Assembly: GCA_029262175.1 (NCBI GenBank)
Contig: JAJCZV010000167.1
Location: forward strand, 1 to 36,943
From: Gemmatimonadota bacterium
GTDB taxonomy: Bacteria; Gemmatimonadota; Gemmatimonadetes; Palauibacterales; Palauibacteraceae
Reading direction: 5' to 3'
Length of the DNA: 36,943 nucleotides
Below the pieces are notes generated by a model. That model searched no databases and was not told the DNA's origin. It saw only the letters and a list, made by a program, of their open reading frames with translations. The position numbers were made by a program, and so were the translations under genes. Shown piece by piece: positions 23,774 to 31,897 of this stretch; within the stretch, counting starts at the first letter, position 1, and the number at the start of each line of letters is the position of its first letter.

Positions 23774-25083
23774 GTCGACCCCTTCTGATTCATGGCGGCC
23801 GCATCGTCGACCCGTCCACGAACCTGGACGAAATCGCCGATGTGCTCGTCGTCGGAGGCCGCATCGAGGCGGTCCAACCCGGGTTGGCGGGCCCCGAAGA
23901 TGCCCAACGAATCGACGCCCGTGGCCTCGTGGTCTCGCCCGGCTTGATCGACGTTCACGTGCATTTCCGTGAACCAGGCGGGGAGCACAAAGAGACGATC
24001 CGGACCGGGGCGCAATCGGCGGCGGCGGGTGGCTTCACGACCGTATGGGCGATGCCCAACACCGATCCGCCGCTGGATGATCCTGCCGCGGTCGGGTTTG
24101 TTCGCCAGGAAGCGCGGCGTTGGGCACGGCGCGGCGAGGGGGGCGCGCGCGTAAGCCCCGTGGGGGCGGCGTCGAAGGGGCTGGCCGGCGTGCAGATGAC
24201 GGAGATCGGCGGGCTCGTCGAGGCGGGAGCGGTCGCGGTCACCGATGACGGTCATCCGATCGCAGATCCCGTCCTCATGCGTCGGCTGCTCGAGTACACG
24301 CAGGCCTTCGACATCCCCGTGCTGCAACACGCCGAGGACATGGCGCTCAGCGCTCGCGGCGTCATGAACGAGGGGTCCGTGGCCACCGCGCTCGGTCTCC
24401 GAGGGATCCCAAACGCGTCCGAAGCCGTGATCGTTGCCCGGGACATTTTGTTGGCCGAACTCACGGGCGGTCACCTCCACATCCAACATTTGTCCGCGCG
24501 CGAGTCCGTCGAGTTCGTGAGGATGGCCCGCGACCGCGGGGTACGCGTCACGACGGAACTGACGCCCCATCACCTCACGCTTACGGAAGAGGCCGTCCAG
24601 GGGTATCGCACCGAGGCCAAGATGAATCCTCCGTTGCGGCGAGAGGAGGACCGGCAGGTGCTGCGCCAAGCCCTGATCGACGGCGTAATCGAGATGATCG
24701 CCACCGATCATGCGCCTCACCACTACGAGGAGAAGGAGCGCGAATTCGACGACGCGCCCTTTGGAATCGTGGGCCTCGAGACGGCGCTGCCCATCTGCCT
24801 GCACGATCTCGTCGTGAGCGGGGACATGACGCTGTCCTCACTCATCGATCGCATGTCGTGTGCGCCCGCGCGGGCCATGGGGATCGAGGGGGGCACGTTG
24901 CGCCCCGGAAGCCCGGCAGACATCGTCGTATTTGACCCTGAGGCAAGTTGGCTGGTCGATGCCGATCAGTTCCGGTCCAAGAGTCGAAATACACCCTTCT
25001 CGGGTTGGCGCGTCACCGGCCGCATTCGACGAACGATCGTAGCTGGCGAGACCCGATTCGAGGACTCAGGCTCGACGACGTGA
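23770..25083 (+). CDS. pyrC: Dihydroorotase (type I)
   Basis: A 437-residue amidohydrolase that cyclises carbamoyl aspartate to dihydroorotate. Metal ligands are HVHFREPG near residue 61 (HxH), an Asp in AVTDDGHP where type I enzymes use Asp rather than a carbamylated Lys, His in LQHAED and HIQHLSA, and the catalytic Asp in ATDHAPHH. Substrate residues MPNTDPP and NPPLRREED are present. Because these residues are all there it is an active PyrC rather than the inactive PyrC' partner of ATCase. GTG start overlapping the pyrB stop. Confidence 0.96.
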   Translation: MSRPLLIHGGRIVDPSTNLDEIADVLVVGGRIEAVQPGLAGPEDAQRIDARGLVVSPGLIDVHVHFREPGGEHKETIRTGAQSAAAGGFTTVWAMPNTDPPLDDPAAVGFVRQEARRWARRGEGGARVSPVGAASKGLAGVQMTEIGGLVEAGAVAVTDDGHPIADPVLMRRLLEYTQAFDIPVLQHAEDMALSARGVMNEGSVATALGLRGIPNASEAVIVARDILLAELTGGHLHIQHLSARESVEFVRMARDRGVRVTTELTPHHLTLTEEAVQGYRTEAKMNPPLRREEDRQVLRQALIDGVIEMIATDHAPHHYEEKEREFDDAPFGIVGLETALPICLHDLVVSGDMTLSSLIDRMSCAPARAMGIEGGTLRPGSPADIVVFDPEASWLVDADQFRSKSRNTPFSGWRVTGRIRRTIVAGETRFEDSGSTT

Positions 25084-25186
25084 CCCGCGCGTGGGGGGGC
25101 TCGGGTCTTGCAGGATTCCGCCGCAGGCGAAACCGGGAACGCCGACCTTCGGTAGCCGGACGCACAGCTTTGACGGACGAGAACAC

Positions 25187-26002
25187 ATGGCCGACAAGAA
25201 GAAACACGACAGCGCGGTGATCCCCTCCGAGGTCCGCGAACTCATCCAAGAGTCGCAAAAGATTCATGGTTGGGTGGAACGTTTGGCCGAGCACTCCGGC
25301 GAGGCGCGTCCAGAGGTCTTTGACAAAGTCCGCGCGGATTACGACACCCGTCTGCAGGCGGTCAACGGCCAACTCTCTCAGCACCGCGTCCAGCTAGCCG
25401 AGTCGCTGGCCACCAGGCGGGCCGAGGTGGAGACGCTGCGCCACGATCGAGATGAACACCAGGCGGAACTCGAGGAAGCCAAGCTGCGACATGCCGTTGG
25501 CGAATATGGCGACGCCGAATGGAAGAAGCAGCAAGAGACCATTAGCGAATCTCTCGACGCGCTCGATGAGCTCCTGAAGGGCGAGCAAGCGACCGTCAAC
25601 GAGCTCGACGACATCATCGGCAGCATCGGCACGGCGGGACCCCGTCTCGTGGTTGACGAGCCCGCGTCTGACGCGACCGATCTCGACGTGGACGAGGCCG
25701 AGGCGTCGTCCGAGGCGTCGTCCGAGGCGATTCTGGAAGACGCGGAGTCGGCGAAAGACGCGGACGAGTCGATCCCCGAGAAGTTGGAGTCCGGAAAGGC
25801 GCCCACGGCAGACCCGCGGGCTGAAGCCTCCGCACAGCCGACGGCTGCGAGCCCGTCGGAGTCGACCGAAGAAGAGTCAGACGACGGCGAGTATCTGGAC
25901 GAACTCGAGTTTCTGGAATCGCTGTCGTTGGGAGATGCCGACCGGTTCGACGCGGTGTCGGCGATGCTCGATGAGGACGACGGAGGGAAGGGGTCCGACT
26001 AG
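25187..26002 (+). CDS. Coiled-coil protein with acidic low-complexity tail, function unknown
   Basis: A 271-residue soluble protein I do not recognise. Residues about 15-145 are charged and heptad-like (TLRHDRDEHQAELEEAK, WKKQQETISESLDALDELL), predicting a long coiled coil. From about 155 the protein is acidic and disordered-looking, with a tandem SSEASSEA encoded by a 12-bp direct repeat near 25700. It ends in EYLDELEFLESLSLGDADRF, which could be a short helical docking motif. There is no cysteine and no signal peptide. The frame is open upstream to 25091, but the ATG at 25187 starts the natural protein. It lies 103 bp after pyrC; functional linkage is unproven. Confidence 0.7.
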   Translation: MADKKKHDSAVIPSEVRELIQESQKIHGWVERLAEHSGEARPEVFDKVRADYDTRLQAVNGQLSQHRVQLAESLATRRAEVETLRHDRDEHQAELEEAKLRHAVGEYGDAEWKKQQETISESLDALDELLKGEQATVNELDDIIGSIGTAGPRLVVDEPASDATDLDVDEAEASSEASSEAILEDAESAKDADESIPEKLESGKAPTADPRAEASAQPTAASPSESTEEESDDGEYLDELEFLESLSLGDADRFDAVSAMLDEDDGGKGSD

Positions 26003-26011
26003 GTCGGAAGT

Positions 26012-26034
26012 CGGGCCCGCCAAAAGGGGGCCCG
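26012..26034. terminator. Shared hairpin between convergent genes
   Basis: CGGGCCC and GGGCCCG pair over 7 bp around a 9-nt loop, in the 38-bp gap between the coiled-coil gene (plus) and rpsT (minus). The T-rich TGCTTGTT follows on the plus strand, and CCCCCTTTTGG lies within the loop side on the minus strand. Probably a bidirectional transcription end. Confidence 0.5.
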
Positions 26035-26040
26035 TGCTTG

Positions 26041-26295
26041 TTACCCTAGGCTGTGCACGTGCCGCGCGGCCCTCGCCTTTTGGCGTGCGGCGGCATTCGG
26101 CTCCATGAGCCGGCGCTGCGCGGCTCGATCGAGCACGCGATAGAGATCAGCCAACGCGGTGTCCGCGTCTGCCTTGGAATCCATGGCCAGCAACTGCTTG
26201 GTCCGCGTGCGGATTTCCGACCGCTCCTGCCGATTCTTGGCACGGCGCACCAAGGACTGGCGGAGGCGCTTCTTTTGACTGGCGTTGTTCGGCAC
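26041..26295 (-). CDS. rpsT: 30S ribosomal protein S20
   Basis: An 84-residue basic, all-helical protein beginning MPNNASQKKRLRQSLVRR, with the S20 pattern of Arg/Lys-rich helices and the AAARQKARAARHVHSL C-terminus (most homologues have HKNKAARxKSRLxxxI here). It binds the 5' domain of 16S rRNA. The start is GTG (26293-26295) preceded by GAGGAG about 8 nt upstream. A single-gene transcript on the minus strand. Confidence 0.95.
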   Translation of the reverse strand: MPNNASQKKRLRQSLVRRAKNRQERSEIRTRTKQLLAMDSKADADTALADLYRVLDRAAQRRLMEPNAAARQKARAARHVHSLG

Positions 26296-26358
26296 TGGTT
26301 CTCTCCTCAGAATTCCTAAGCCTCCGCGGCGACCGACGCCGGGGAGAACAAGCCCAAA

Positions 26359-26387
26359 AAGGTAGAGCCTCGCGGTGCGGGACTCAA
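26359..26387 (-). promoter_or_regulatory. Possible rpsT promoter
   Basis: Read on the minus strand, TTGAGT (26387-26382) and TACCTT (26364-26359) are 17 bp apart, about 60 bp upstream of the rpsT start. The -10 box is a poor match, so this is tentative. Confidence 0.35.
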
Positions 26388-26429
26388 GCGCGGCCCCGAA
26401 GTCGGCCTCCGGAGGCTTTGCGGCCGTCC

Positions 26430-26525
26430 CGGCGCGGCGAAGCCGGGCTTACCCCGCGCGGCAAGCCGCCCCTACGGCGGGCGGCGAAGCCGCCCCTACC
26501 ACGGGCGGCGAAGCCGCCCCTACCA
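26430..26525. repeat. Four tandem 24-bp palindromic (REP-like) units
   Basis: Units at 26430-26453, 26454-26477, 26478-26501 and 26502-26525. The last two are identical (CGGGCGGCGAAGCCGCCCCTACCA would be the full unit, core GGGCGGC-GAA-GCCGCCC); the first two are diverged copies. Each core is a perfect or near-perfect 5-7 bp hairpin with a 2-3 nt loop, ending in a constant CCCCTACC tail. Palindromes flank the array: GCCTCCGGAGGC at 26405-26416 and TGGGCGG-A-CCGCCCA at 26553-26567. The region between rpsT and scpA has no gene. Confidence 0.8.
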
Positions 26526-26637
26526 TGCTACATTCGGAATCTTCATTCACGGTGGGCGGACCGCCCAGCGAAGCGTACGTCAACGCGTCCGCGGACCGCC
26601 TCGGGGCGGACAGCGGCCAGTGGGGAGGGGAGGATCG

Positions 26638-27504
26638 TTGCCGGCAGTTCCCAACCGACTGCCTAGTCAGTCGCGGTCCGAGCCGTTTCTCGTCGAACTC
26701 GACAGGTTTCGGGGTCCTCTAGACCTCCTGCTCCATCTCATTCGCTCCCAGGATATCGATATCTTCGATATCCCGATCTCTCAGATTACCCACCAGTTTC
26801 AATCCGCCTTGAAGTCGAATCTCGAGCGGCTGGAGCTGGACCGCGCCGGCGAATTTCTCGAGTTGGCCGCGACCTTGGTCCGGATCAAGGCCCAAGTGTT
26901 GTTGCCGCGGCACGGGGACGCCGACTGGGACGAGGACCCCCGCGCCGAACTCGTCCGGCGTCTGCTCGAATACGAAATGTTCCAAGAAGTCGCGCGGGCG
27001 CTGGACAGCGCGGAATCTCAACGTCGCCGACATTTCGGGAAGGGGTATCTGCCGCCTCGTCCGCCCCCCGCGGCCGTTCGGGGCGTTCTTACGACGACGT
27101 TGGAAGAACTCCTCGAGGTGGCCTTCGACGTTCCGGATCCCGATCCGATCACGACCCACGTTGCCCCGATTCGAGTCGTCACGGTCGAGGAGAAGATCGA
27201 AGTGATCCAGCGCCAGCTACGCGCGAGCGATCGCATGCCGTTTAGCCGGCTGTTTAGCTCGTGGCGCGAACGACAGCACGTCGTCGCGGCCCTGCTTGCC
27301 TGCCTCGAGTTGGCGAAACAGCAGTTTCTCCGTCTCGAGCAAGTCAGCGGGTTCGGTTCGATTTGGATATTTCGCAGTTTGGCAGCGAAAGACGAGACAT
27401 CGGCAGAGGCGCCCTCGAACGACGTCGCCTCAGCCGCAATCGACGACGCGTCTAGCGTCACGCCCCGAGACCTCCCCGAGCCTATCGCCTTAGAGACTCC
27501 ATGA
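26638..27504 (+). CDS. scpA: Segregation and condensation protein A
   Basis: A 288-residue kleisin that bridges the SMC heads in the SMC-ScpAB condensin. FRGPLDLLLHLIRSQDIDIFDIPISQITHQF and the following AGEFLELAATLVRIKAQVLLP block are the ScpA N-terminal domain; a winged-helix C-terminal domain (RERQHVVAALLACLELAKQQ ... FGSIWIFR) follows, then about 40 extra residues. The TTG at 26638 is preceded by GGGAGGGGAGG with a 4-nt gap and is preferred to an in-frame GTG at 26620 that lies before this site. First gene of an eleven-gene run; overlaps scpB by ATGA. Confidence 0.93.
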   Translation: MPAVPNRLPSQSRSEPFLVELDRFRGPLDLLLHLIRSQDIDIFDIPISQITHQFQSALKSNLERLELDRAGEFLELAATLVRIKAQVLLPRHGDADWDEDPRAELVRRLLEYEMFQEVARALDSAESQRRRHFGKGYLPPRPPPAAVRGVLTTTLEELLEVAFDVPDPDPITTHVAPIRVVTVEEKIEVIQRQLRASDRMPFSRLFSSWRERQHVVAALLACLELAKQQFLRLEQVSGFGSIWIFRSLAAKDETSAEAPSNDVASAAIDDASSVTPRDLPEPIALETP

Positions 27505-28286
27505 ACCCAGAACAGATTGTCGAAGCCACGCTGTTTGCCAGCCAGACTCCGTTGACACCGAAAGAGCTATCGCGGGCGGATGAATCGCTCGATGTGGTAC
27601 GTGTCCGAGAGGCGCTCGATCACCTGCGCGCGCGATACGAAAGCGATGATCGGGCTTTTCAGGTCTATCAACTCGGAGATGGGTTTCAGATTCTCACGAG
27701 GCCGGAATTTGCCCCGTACCTGGAGCGGTTCGATTCCGTCCCGCGGCCTCCGACGCTGTCTCGCGCCGCGCTCGAGACGCTCTCGATCGTCGCCTATCGA
27801 CAGCCCATCGGGCGCATCGAACTGGAAGAAATCCGCGGCGTTGCGTCGGCCTCCGTTCTCAAGACGCTCCAGGATTGGGAGTTGATTGCCGTGGTGGGTC
27901 GCGGGGAAGGGTTGGGCCGTCCCCTCTTGTATGGAACGGCCTCTCAGTTCCTCGATCACTTCGGGCTGCAATCGCTGGCCGAGCTGCCCCGACCGGAAGA
28001 TCTCCCGATCTCACTGGTTCGGACCGATTCAGACCCCGTGGTGCACGAGCCGGTCGAAGAACCCAGCGAGGACGGGCCGGAGCTGGAGGCGGTGGCGGAA
28101 GTCGAGGAGTCGCTCACCGAGGCGCATCCGGATGAAGTGACGCCAACGGAGGAGATCGTCCAGGTGGAGGCGCGGCTCGATGGACTCCAACAAGAAGAAG
28201 ACATGACGGATCAAGAGGATCTGACAAACGTCGCGGAGACCAACGGTCGTACCAACGGCGCGACGCCCCACCCTCAGGTTTCGTAG
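27501..28286 (+). CDS. scpB: Segregation and condensation protein B
   Basis: A 261-residue partner of ScpA in condensin; it forms a winged-helix dimer that binds the kleisin. Family blocks: IVEATLFASQTPLTPKEL at the N-terminus, FQVYQLGDGFQILTRPEFAPYL, and LSRAALETLSIVAYRQPIGRIELEEIRG, then GRGEGLGRPLLYGTASQFLDHFGL. After about residue 170 there is a 90-residue acidic, Glu/Thr-rich tail (EEPSEDGPELEAVAEVEESL) that is longer than in model species and probably disordered. Coupled to scpA; 11 nt before rluB, the usual ScpA-ScpB-RluB order. Confidence 0.94.
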   Translation: MNPEQIVEATLFASQTPLTPKELSRADESLDVVRVREALDHLRARYESDDRAFQVYQLGDGFQILTRPEFAPYLERFDSVPRPPTLSRAALETLSIVAYRQPIGRIELEEIRGVASASVLKTLQDWELIAVVGRGEGLGRPLLYGTASQFLDHFGLQSLAELPRPEDLPISLVRTDSDPVVHEPVEEPSEDGPELEAVAEVEESLTEAHPDEVTPTEEIVQVEARLDGLQQEEDMTDQEDLTNVAETNGRTNGATPHPQVS

Positions 28287-28297
28287 ACCAAACCGCG

Positions 28298-29074
28298 TTG
28301 CGCCTCCAGAAATTCCTCGCCCGAGCGGGCGTCGCGTCGCGTCGGAAGTGCGAGGACTTCATCGCGGCGGGACGCGTGCGCGTCGACGGGGAACTGGTCA
28401 CCGAGCCTGGCACCAAGGTCGATCCCGAACGACAGCGCGTGGAAGTCGATGGTGTCGTCGTCGAACTCCTCGCCACGGACTGGCTCGCGCTACACAAGCC
28501 GCCGGGGTTCGCGTGTAGCAGAGATGAATCTCGCGGCATGTCGACCGTGTATGAACTCATCCCGCCGGAGTCCCAGCACCTCTTTCATGTGGGACGACTC
28601 GACCTTCTGAGCGAAGGTCTTCTGTTGTTCTCCAACGATGGCGATCTGGCTCACGCGCTTCTCCATCCGAGTTCTGAGGTCCGTCGCCGATATGAAGTCA
28701 CACTGGTGTCCCCCGCACCCATGGATTTACCGCAACGTTTGATCGCCGGAGTCGAACTCGACGCTGGGAGGGCGCACGCGAAGAGCGCGCGATGGTTGCT
28801 GGCGCCCCCGTCACGTTCGCCGATCTTGGAGGTCGAAATCGCCGAAGGTCGCAATCGGGAGGTGCGGCGAATGATCGCGCTCTTCGAACTCAAGATTCAG
28901 AAACTTTGTCGCGTTGCGTTCGGACCTATCGAGCTTGGCGATCTTTCGGCTGGCACTACGCGGGTTCTTTCGGAATCCGAACGCGAAGCCCTGCGGGGAG
29001 TCCACGGGTTGCTCCCCGGGCGTCAGGTCGTAAACATCGAAGCCCCGCATACGCCAAAACGAGAGGGCGAATGA
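28298..29074 (+). CDS. rluB: 23S rRNA pseudouridine synthase, RluB/RsuA family
   Basis: A 258-residue enzyme with an N-terminal S4 RNA-binding domain (RLQKFLARAGVASRRKCEDFI ... GRVRVDG) and a RsuA/RluB catalytic domain. The catalytic Asp lies in VGRLDLLSEGLLLFSNDGDLAH; most homologues have GRLDxxTxGLLL, so Ser replaces Thr here. The segment EIAEGRNREVRRM is also diagnostic. The start is TTG at 28298, giving the standard MRLQKFLARAGVASRRKCE beginning. Coupled to moxR by ATGA. By family it most likely modifies 23S rRNA, but RsuA (16S) or RluF specificity cannot be excluded by eye. Confidence 0.9.
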   Translation: MRLQKFLARAGVASRRKCEDFIAAGRVRVDGELVTEPGTKVDPERQRVEVDGVVVELLATDWLALHKPPGFACSRDESRGMSTVYELIPPESQHLFHVGRLDLLSEGLLLFSNDGDLAHALLHPSSEVRRRYEVTLVSPAPMDLPQRLIAGVELDAGRAHAKSARWLLAPPSRSPILEVEIAEGRNREVRRMIALFELKIQKLCRVAFGPIELGDLSAGTTRVLSESEREALRGVHGLLPGRQVVNIEAPHTPKREGE

Positions 29075-30093
29075 ACGCTGAAACCGCGACCGCCGCACGG
29101 ATCTCGGAGCAGGATCTCGAGAGCCAAGCCGAAGCCATCCAAGAAGCGGGCAGGTTTGTGCCCGAGGTCCGAAAGGCCCTTGCTCGACGCATCGTTGGGC
29201 AGCACAAACTGATCGACCGTGTTTTGATGAGCCTGCTGACCGGTGGGCACATCCTTCTCGAAGGCGTGCCGGGTCTCGCGAAGACCTTGACGGTGCGCAC
29301 TCTGGCCGAGGCGATCCACACGACGTTCCGCCGGATTCAGTTTACCCCCGACCTTCTTCCGTCCGACGTGATCGGAACGCTCGTGTGGGAAGAGAAGACC
29401 GGGACGTTCACAGCGAAGCCCGGTCCGATCTTCGCGAACATCGTCCTCGCCGACGAGATCAACCGCGCCCCGGCCAAGGTGCAGTCGGCGCTTCTCGAGG
29501 CCATGCAAGAGCATCAGGTCACGATCGGCGAAGAGAGCCATCCGCTCCCGGTGCCGTTTTTGGTCATGGCGACGCAAAACCCGATTGAACATGAGGGGAC
29601 GTACCCGCTCCCCGAGGCACAGGTCGATCGATTCATGTTCAAGACCCGGGTCGATTATCCCGGGCGCGAAGATGAGCGCCAGATCATGCGGCTCATGTCC
29701 GGAGAGGATCCGCCCGCGGTCGAGGCGGTGGTGGATCCAAAGGAGATTCTCGCCGCACGTGAACTCCTGGCGGGTATCTACATCGACGAACGACTCGAGG
29801 ATTACATCCTCTCTCTCGTCCTGGCGACGAGAGATCCGGTCGCCCACGGCGTCCCGGAGCTTGCCGGCTGGGTGGAGTTCGGCGCCTCGCCTCGCGCAAC
29901 GATTTTTCTGGCGAGAGCGGCGAGAGCACATGCGTTCCTCGAGGGACGGTCCTTCGCGACGCCCGACGACGTCAAGGCGATCGCGCGCGATGTCTTGCGC
30001 CACCGTCTCGTCATGACGTTCCAGGCCGAGGCCGAACAGATCGATTCGGAGCAGGTCCTCGATCGACTCTTGGAGACCGTGCCGGTGCCGTGA
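29071..30093 (+). CDS. moxR: MoxR-family AAA+ ATPase
   Basis: A 340-residue AAA+ chaperone-like ATPase. Walker A GVPGLAKT (65-72), Walker B IVLADEI (124-130), sensor-1 Asn170 in ATQN, and the ALLEAMQEHQVTI and YPLPEAQVDRFMF blocks of the MoxR subfamily are all present. A C-terminal lid domain follows. GAGAGGG precedes the ATG. MoxR proteins act with the adjacent DUF58 and von Willebrand factor A (VWA) proteins, thought to assemble or insert cofactors into periplasmic or membrane complexes; the exact client is unknown. It is coupled on both sides (rluB upstream, DUF58 downstream). Confidence 0.95.
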   Translation: MNAETATAARISEQDLESQAEAIQEAGRFVPEVRKALARRIVGQHKLIDRVLMSLLTGGHILLEGVPGLAKTLTVRTLAEAIHTTFRRIQFTPDLLPSDVIGTLVWEEKTGTFTAKPGPIFANIVLADEINRAPAKVQSALLEAMQEHQVTIGEESHPLPVPFLVMATQNPIEHEGTYPLPEAQVDRFMFKTRVDYPGREDERQIMRLMSGEDPPAVEAVVDPKEILAARELLAGIYIDERLEDYILSLVLATRDPVAHGVPELAGWVEFGASPRATIFLARAARAHAFLEGRSFATPDDVKAIARDVLRHRLVMTFQAEAEQIDSEQVLDRLLETVPVP

Positions 30094-31019
30094 GCCTGAT
30101 GGATTTTCTGTGGCGTGGGCCGTCTCGGTCGGCGCCTGACCCGGCTTCGATCGTCAGGGACGTTCGTAAGCTCGAGGTGACGAGTCGCCGGTTTATGGAT
30201 AGCCCCGCGCTTGGCCCTTATCCATCGTTGTACCGCGGTCACGGGATCGAGTTTTCGGAAGTGCGCCTCTATCAGCCCGGCGATCCCGTCCAAGCCATCG
30301 ATTGGAAGGTCACCGCGCGGATGCGCGCACCGTACGTAAAGCGCTTCGTCGAGGAGCGAGAGCTCGCGGTCCTGCTGGTCGTCGACGTGTCCGCGTCCAA
30401 CAATTTCGGGACGCGCGGCGGGCTCAAGCGGGATCTTGCAGCGGAGGTCGCGAGTACACTCACCCTGGCGGCTATGCGGACCTCAGATCCGATCGGACTT
30501 TTGCTGTTCAGCGATCGGATCGAGAAGTACGTGCGGCCGGCCCGGGGACGAAACCGTAACCTGCGGCTCCTACACGACTTGGTCTCGGTCGAGCCCAAGG
30601 GCAAAGGGACCGACCTCGAACTCGCGCTCGTGACGGCAGTGCGGATGCTGTCGGCTCGTTCGCTCGTGTTCGTGATTTCGGACTTTGTCGGAAGGGGAGA
30701 TCTGACCCGGCCACTGCTAGCCTTAGCCGCTCGGCACGATGTCGTCGCGATCGACATCCAGGACAAGGGCGAGAGTTCGCTTCCCGAAAGCGGCTGGATC
30801 GAGGTCGAGGATCCAGAGACCGGTCAGCGCGCAGTCGTTGATCTCGCGGACGCGGGAGTGCGCGCACAATTCGAAGGCAGGGCGGCAGCGCGAGATGAAG
30901 AATTGGAAGGAATCCTGGGTCGATGCCATATCGATCTGGTGCGACTACGGACCGATCAACCGTATCAGGCGGGACTCGCGAGTTTCTTTCGAGCTCGGGG
31001 CCGGAGGCGGCTGAGGTGA
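30090..31019 (+). CDS. DUF58 (VWA-like) protein of the MoxR-Bat cluster
   Basis: A 309-residue soluble protein. The DUF58 signature YQPGDPVQAIDWKVTARM is at 61-78, and a MIDAS-like Asp99-x-Ser101-x-Ser103 (VVDVSASNN) begins a von Willebrand A-type fold. No membrane segments. GTG start overlapping the moxR stop (GTGA). The usual partner of MoxR. Confidence 0.93.
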   Translation: MSLMDFLWRGPSRSAPDPASIVRDVRKLEVTSRRFMDSPALGPYPSLYRGHGIEFSEVRLYQPGDPVQAIDWKVTARMRAPYVKRFVEERELAVLLVVDVSASNNFGTRGGLKRDLAAEVASTLTLAAMRTSDPIGLLLFSDRIEKYVRPARGRNRNLRLLHDLVSVEPKGKGTDLELALVTAVRMLSARSLVFVISDFVGRGDLTRPLLALAARHDVVAIDIQDKGESSLPESGWIEVEDPETGQRAVVDLADAGVRAQFEGRAAARDEELEGILGRCHIDLVRLRTDQPYQAGLASFFRARGRRRLR

Positions 31020-31897
31020 AGACCCGCACCCGGGGCGTCGCGGCGCTCGCATGCTGGCTCGTCTCCATTGCGATGGTCGGAAACGCCTACGCTCAAGATG
31101 CGGCAGCGACGGCATCGTACGTCGAGCCCGATTCTGTTCGGATCGGTGAGAGCTTCACGATCGGCTTCACCGTGACACGTTCGCTACCGGGCGATGTTCA
31201 GTTTCCCGCCCTGATCGAGCTACCCGATGCGCTCGAGCAGCGCGGCGCGGTTCAGATCAGAACGGATTCCGACGGATTGGAGTGGCGAGCGGACTATCCC
31301 GTGGTCGCCTGGCGTCCGGATACGCTCCGAATCGCGCCCCACCCGGTGGTCGTCGGTGGCAGCCAGTCGCCCCCTCTTGCGATCGACGTCCCGGTGATCG
31401 TGGTTCGCTCCATCCTCCCCTCTGACTCCGCCGAGCTGGCTCTCAGAGACCCGAAGCCGTTTCTCCGCGTGCGCTCGTTCCCGTGGTGGATCATTGCGCT
31501 GTTGGTTCTGGCGGCAGGGTTGTTCTGGTGGTTCCGGCGCGATCGAGCCGAGGCGCCGACCCCCGTCGTGCCTCTCGGCCCCGGCGGGCGAGCGCTTCAG
31601 GACTTCGACGCCCTCCGTCAGGCTTGGCTGGCGGGCGGACTTCCCGGTGACCGGTTCTACGACGACTACGAAGCGACGCTCCGTCGCTACGCGCGAGATA
31701 CGCGCGGTTGGTCGCCGGCCAAGGGGCTGCGGGCGTTGGGCGAACGCGATGAACCGCTGCTCGTGGCCCTGGGCCGCTCGCTCAAGGCTCGGTTCGCGCG
31801 CGTTTGGGGAGCGACCGATGGACCCATCTCGGACCTCGATGCCGGTGCCGCGTTCGTGCGATCCGAGATGCCGCCCGAGCCGAGCCACGACGAATGA
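31016..31897 (+). CDS. BatD-like membrane protein of the MoxR-Bat cluster
   Basis: A 293-residue protein with a signal peptide (VAALACWLVSIAMVGNAYAQ), an extracytoplasmic beta-rich domain (about 22-140; SVRIGESFTIGFTVTRSLPG), one membrane helix (WIIALLVLAAGLFWWF), and a cytoplasmic helical domain (LQDFDALRQAWLAGGLPGDRFYDDYEATLRRYA) like those of BatD/DUF4381 proteins. The GTG at 31016 overlaps the DUF58 stop; the frame is open further upstream, but only this start gives the signal peptide. Position between DUF58 and the VWA proteins fits a BatD role. Confidence 0.8.
   Translation: MKTRTRGVAALACWLVSIAMVGNAYAQDAAATASYVEPDSVRIGESFTIGFTVTRSLPGDVQFPALIELPDALEQRGAVQIRTDSDGLEWRADYPVVAWRPDTLRIAPHPVVVGGSQSPPLAIDVPVIVVRSILPSDSAELALRDPKPFLRVRSFPWWIIALLVLAAGLFWWFRRDRAEAPTPVVPLGPGGRALQDFDALRQAWLAGGLPGDRFYDDYEATLRRYARDTRGWSPAKGLRALGERDEPLLVALGRSLKARFARVWGATDGPISDLDAGAAFVRSEMPPEPSHDE

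Noticed and set aside
23512..24804. A 430-codon open frame antisense to pyrB and pyrC
   Set aside because: Its composition (Arg, Gly, His, Asp rich) is that of a complement of GC-rich coding sequence, and both sense genes are complete and certain.
26430..26525. CRISPR array
   Set aside because: Units are directly adjacent with no spacers, 24 bp long and individually palindromic; no cas genes nearby.
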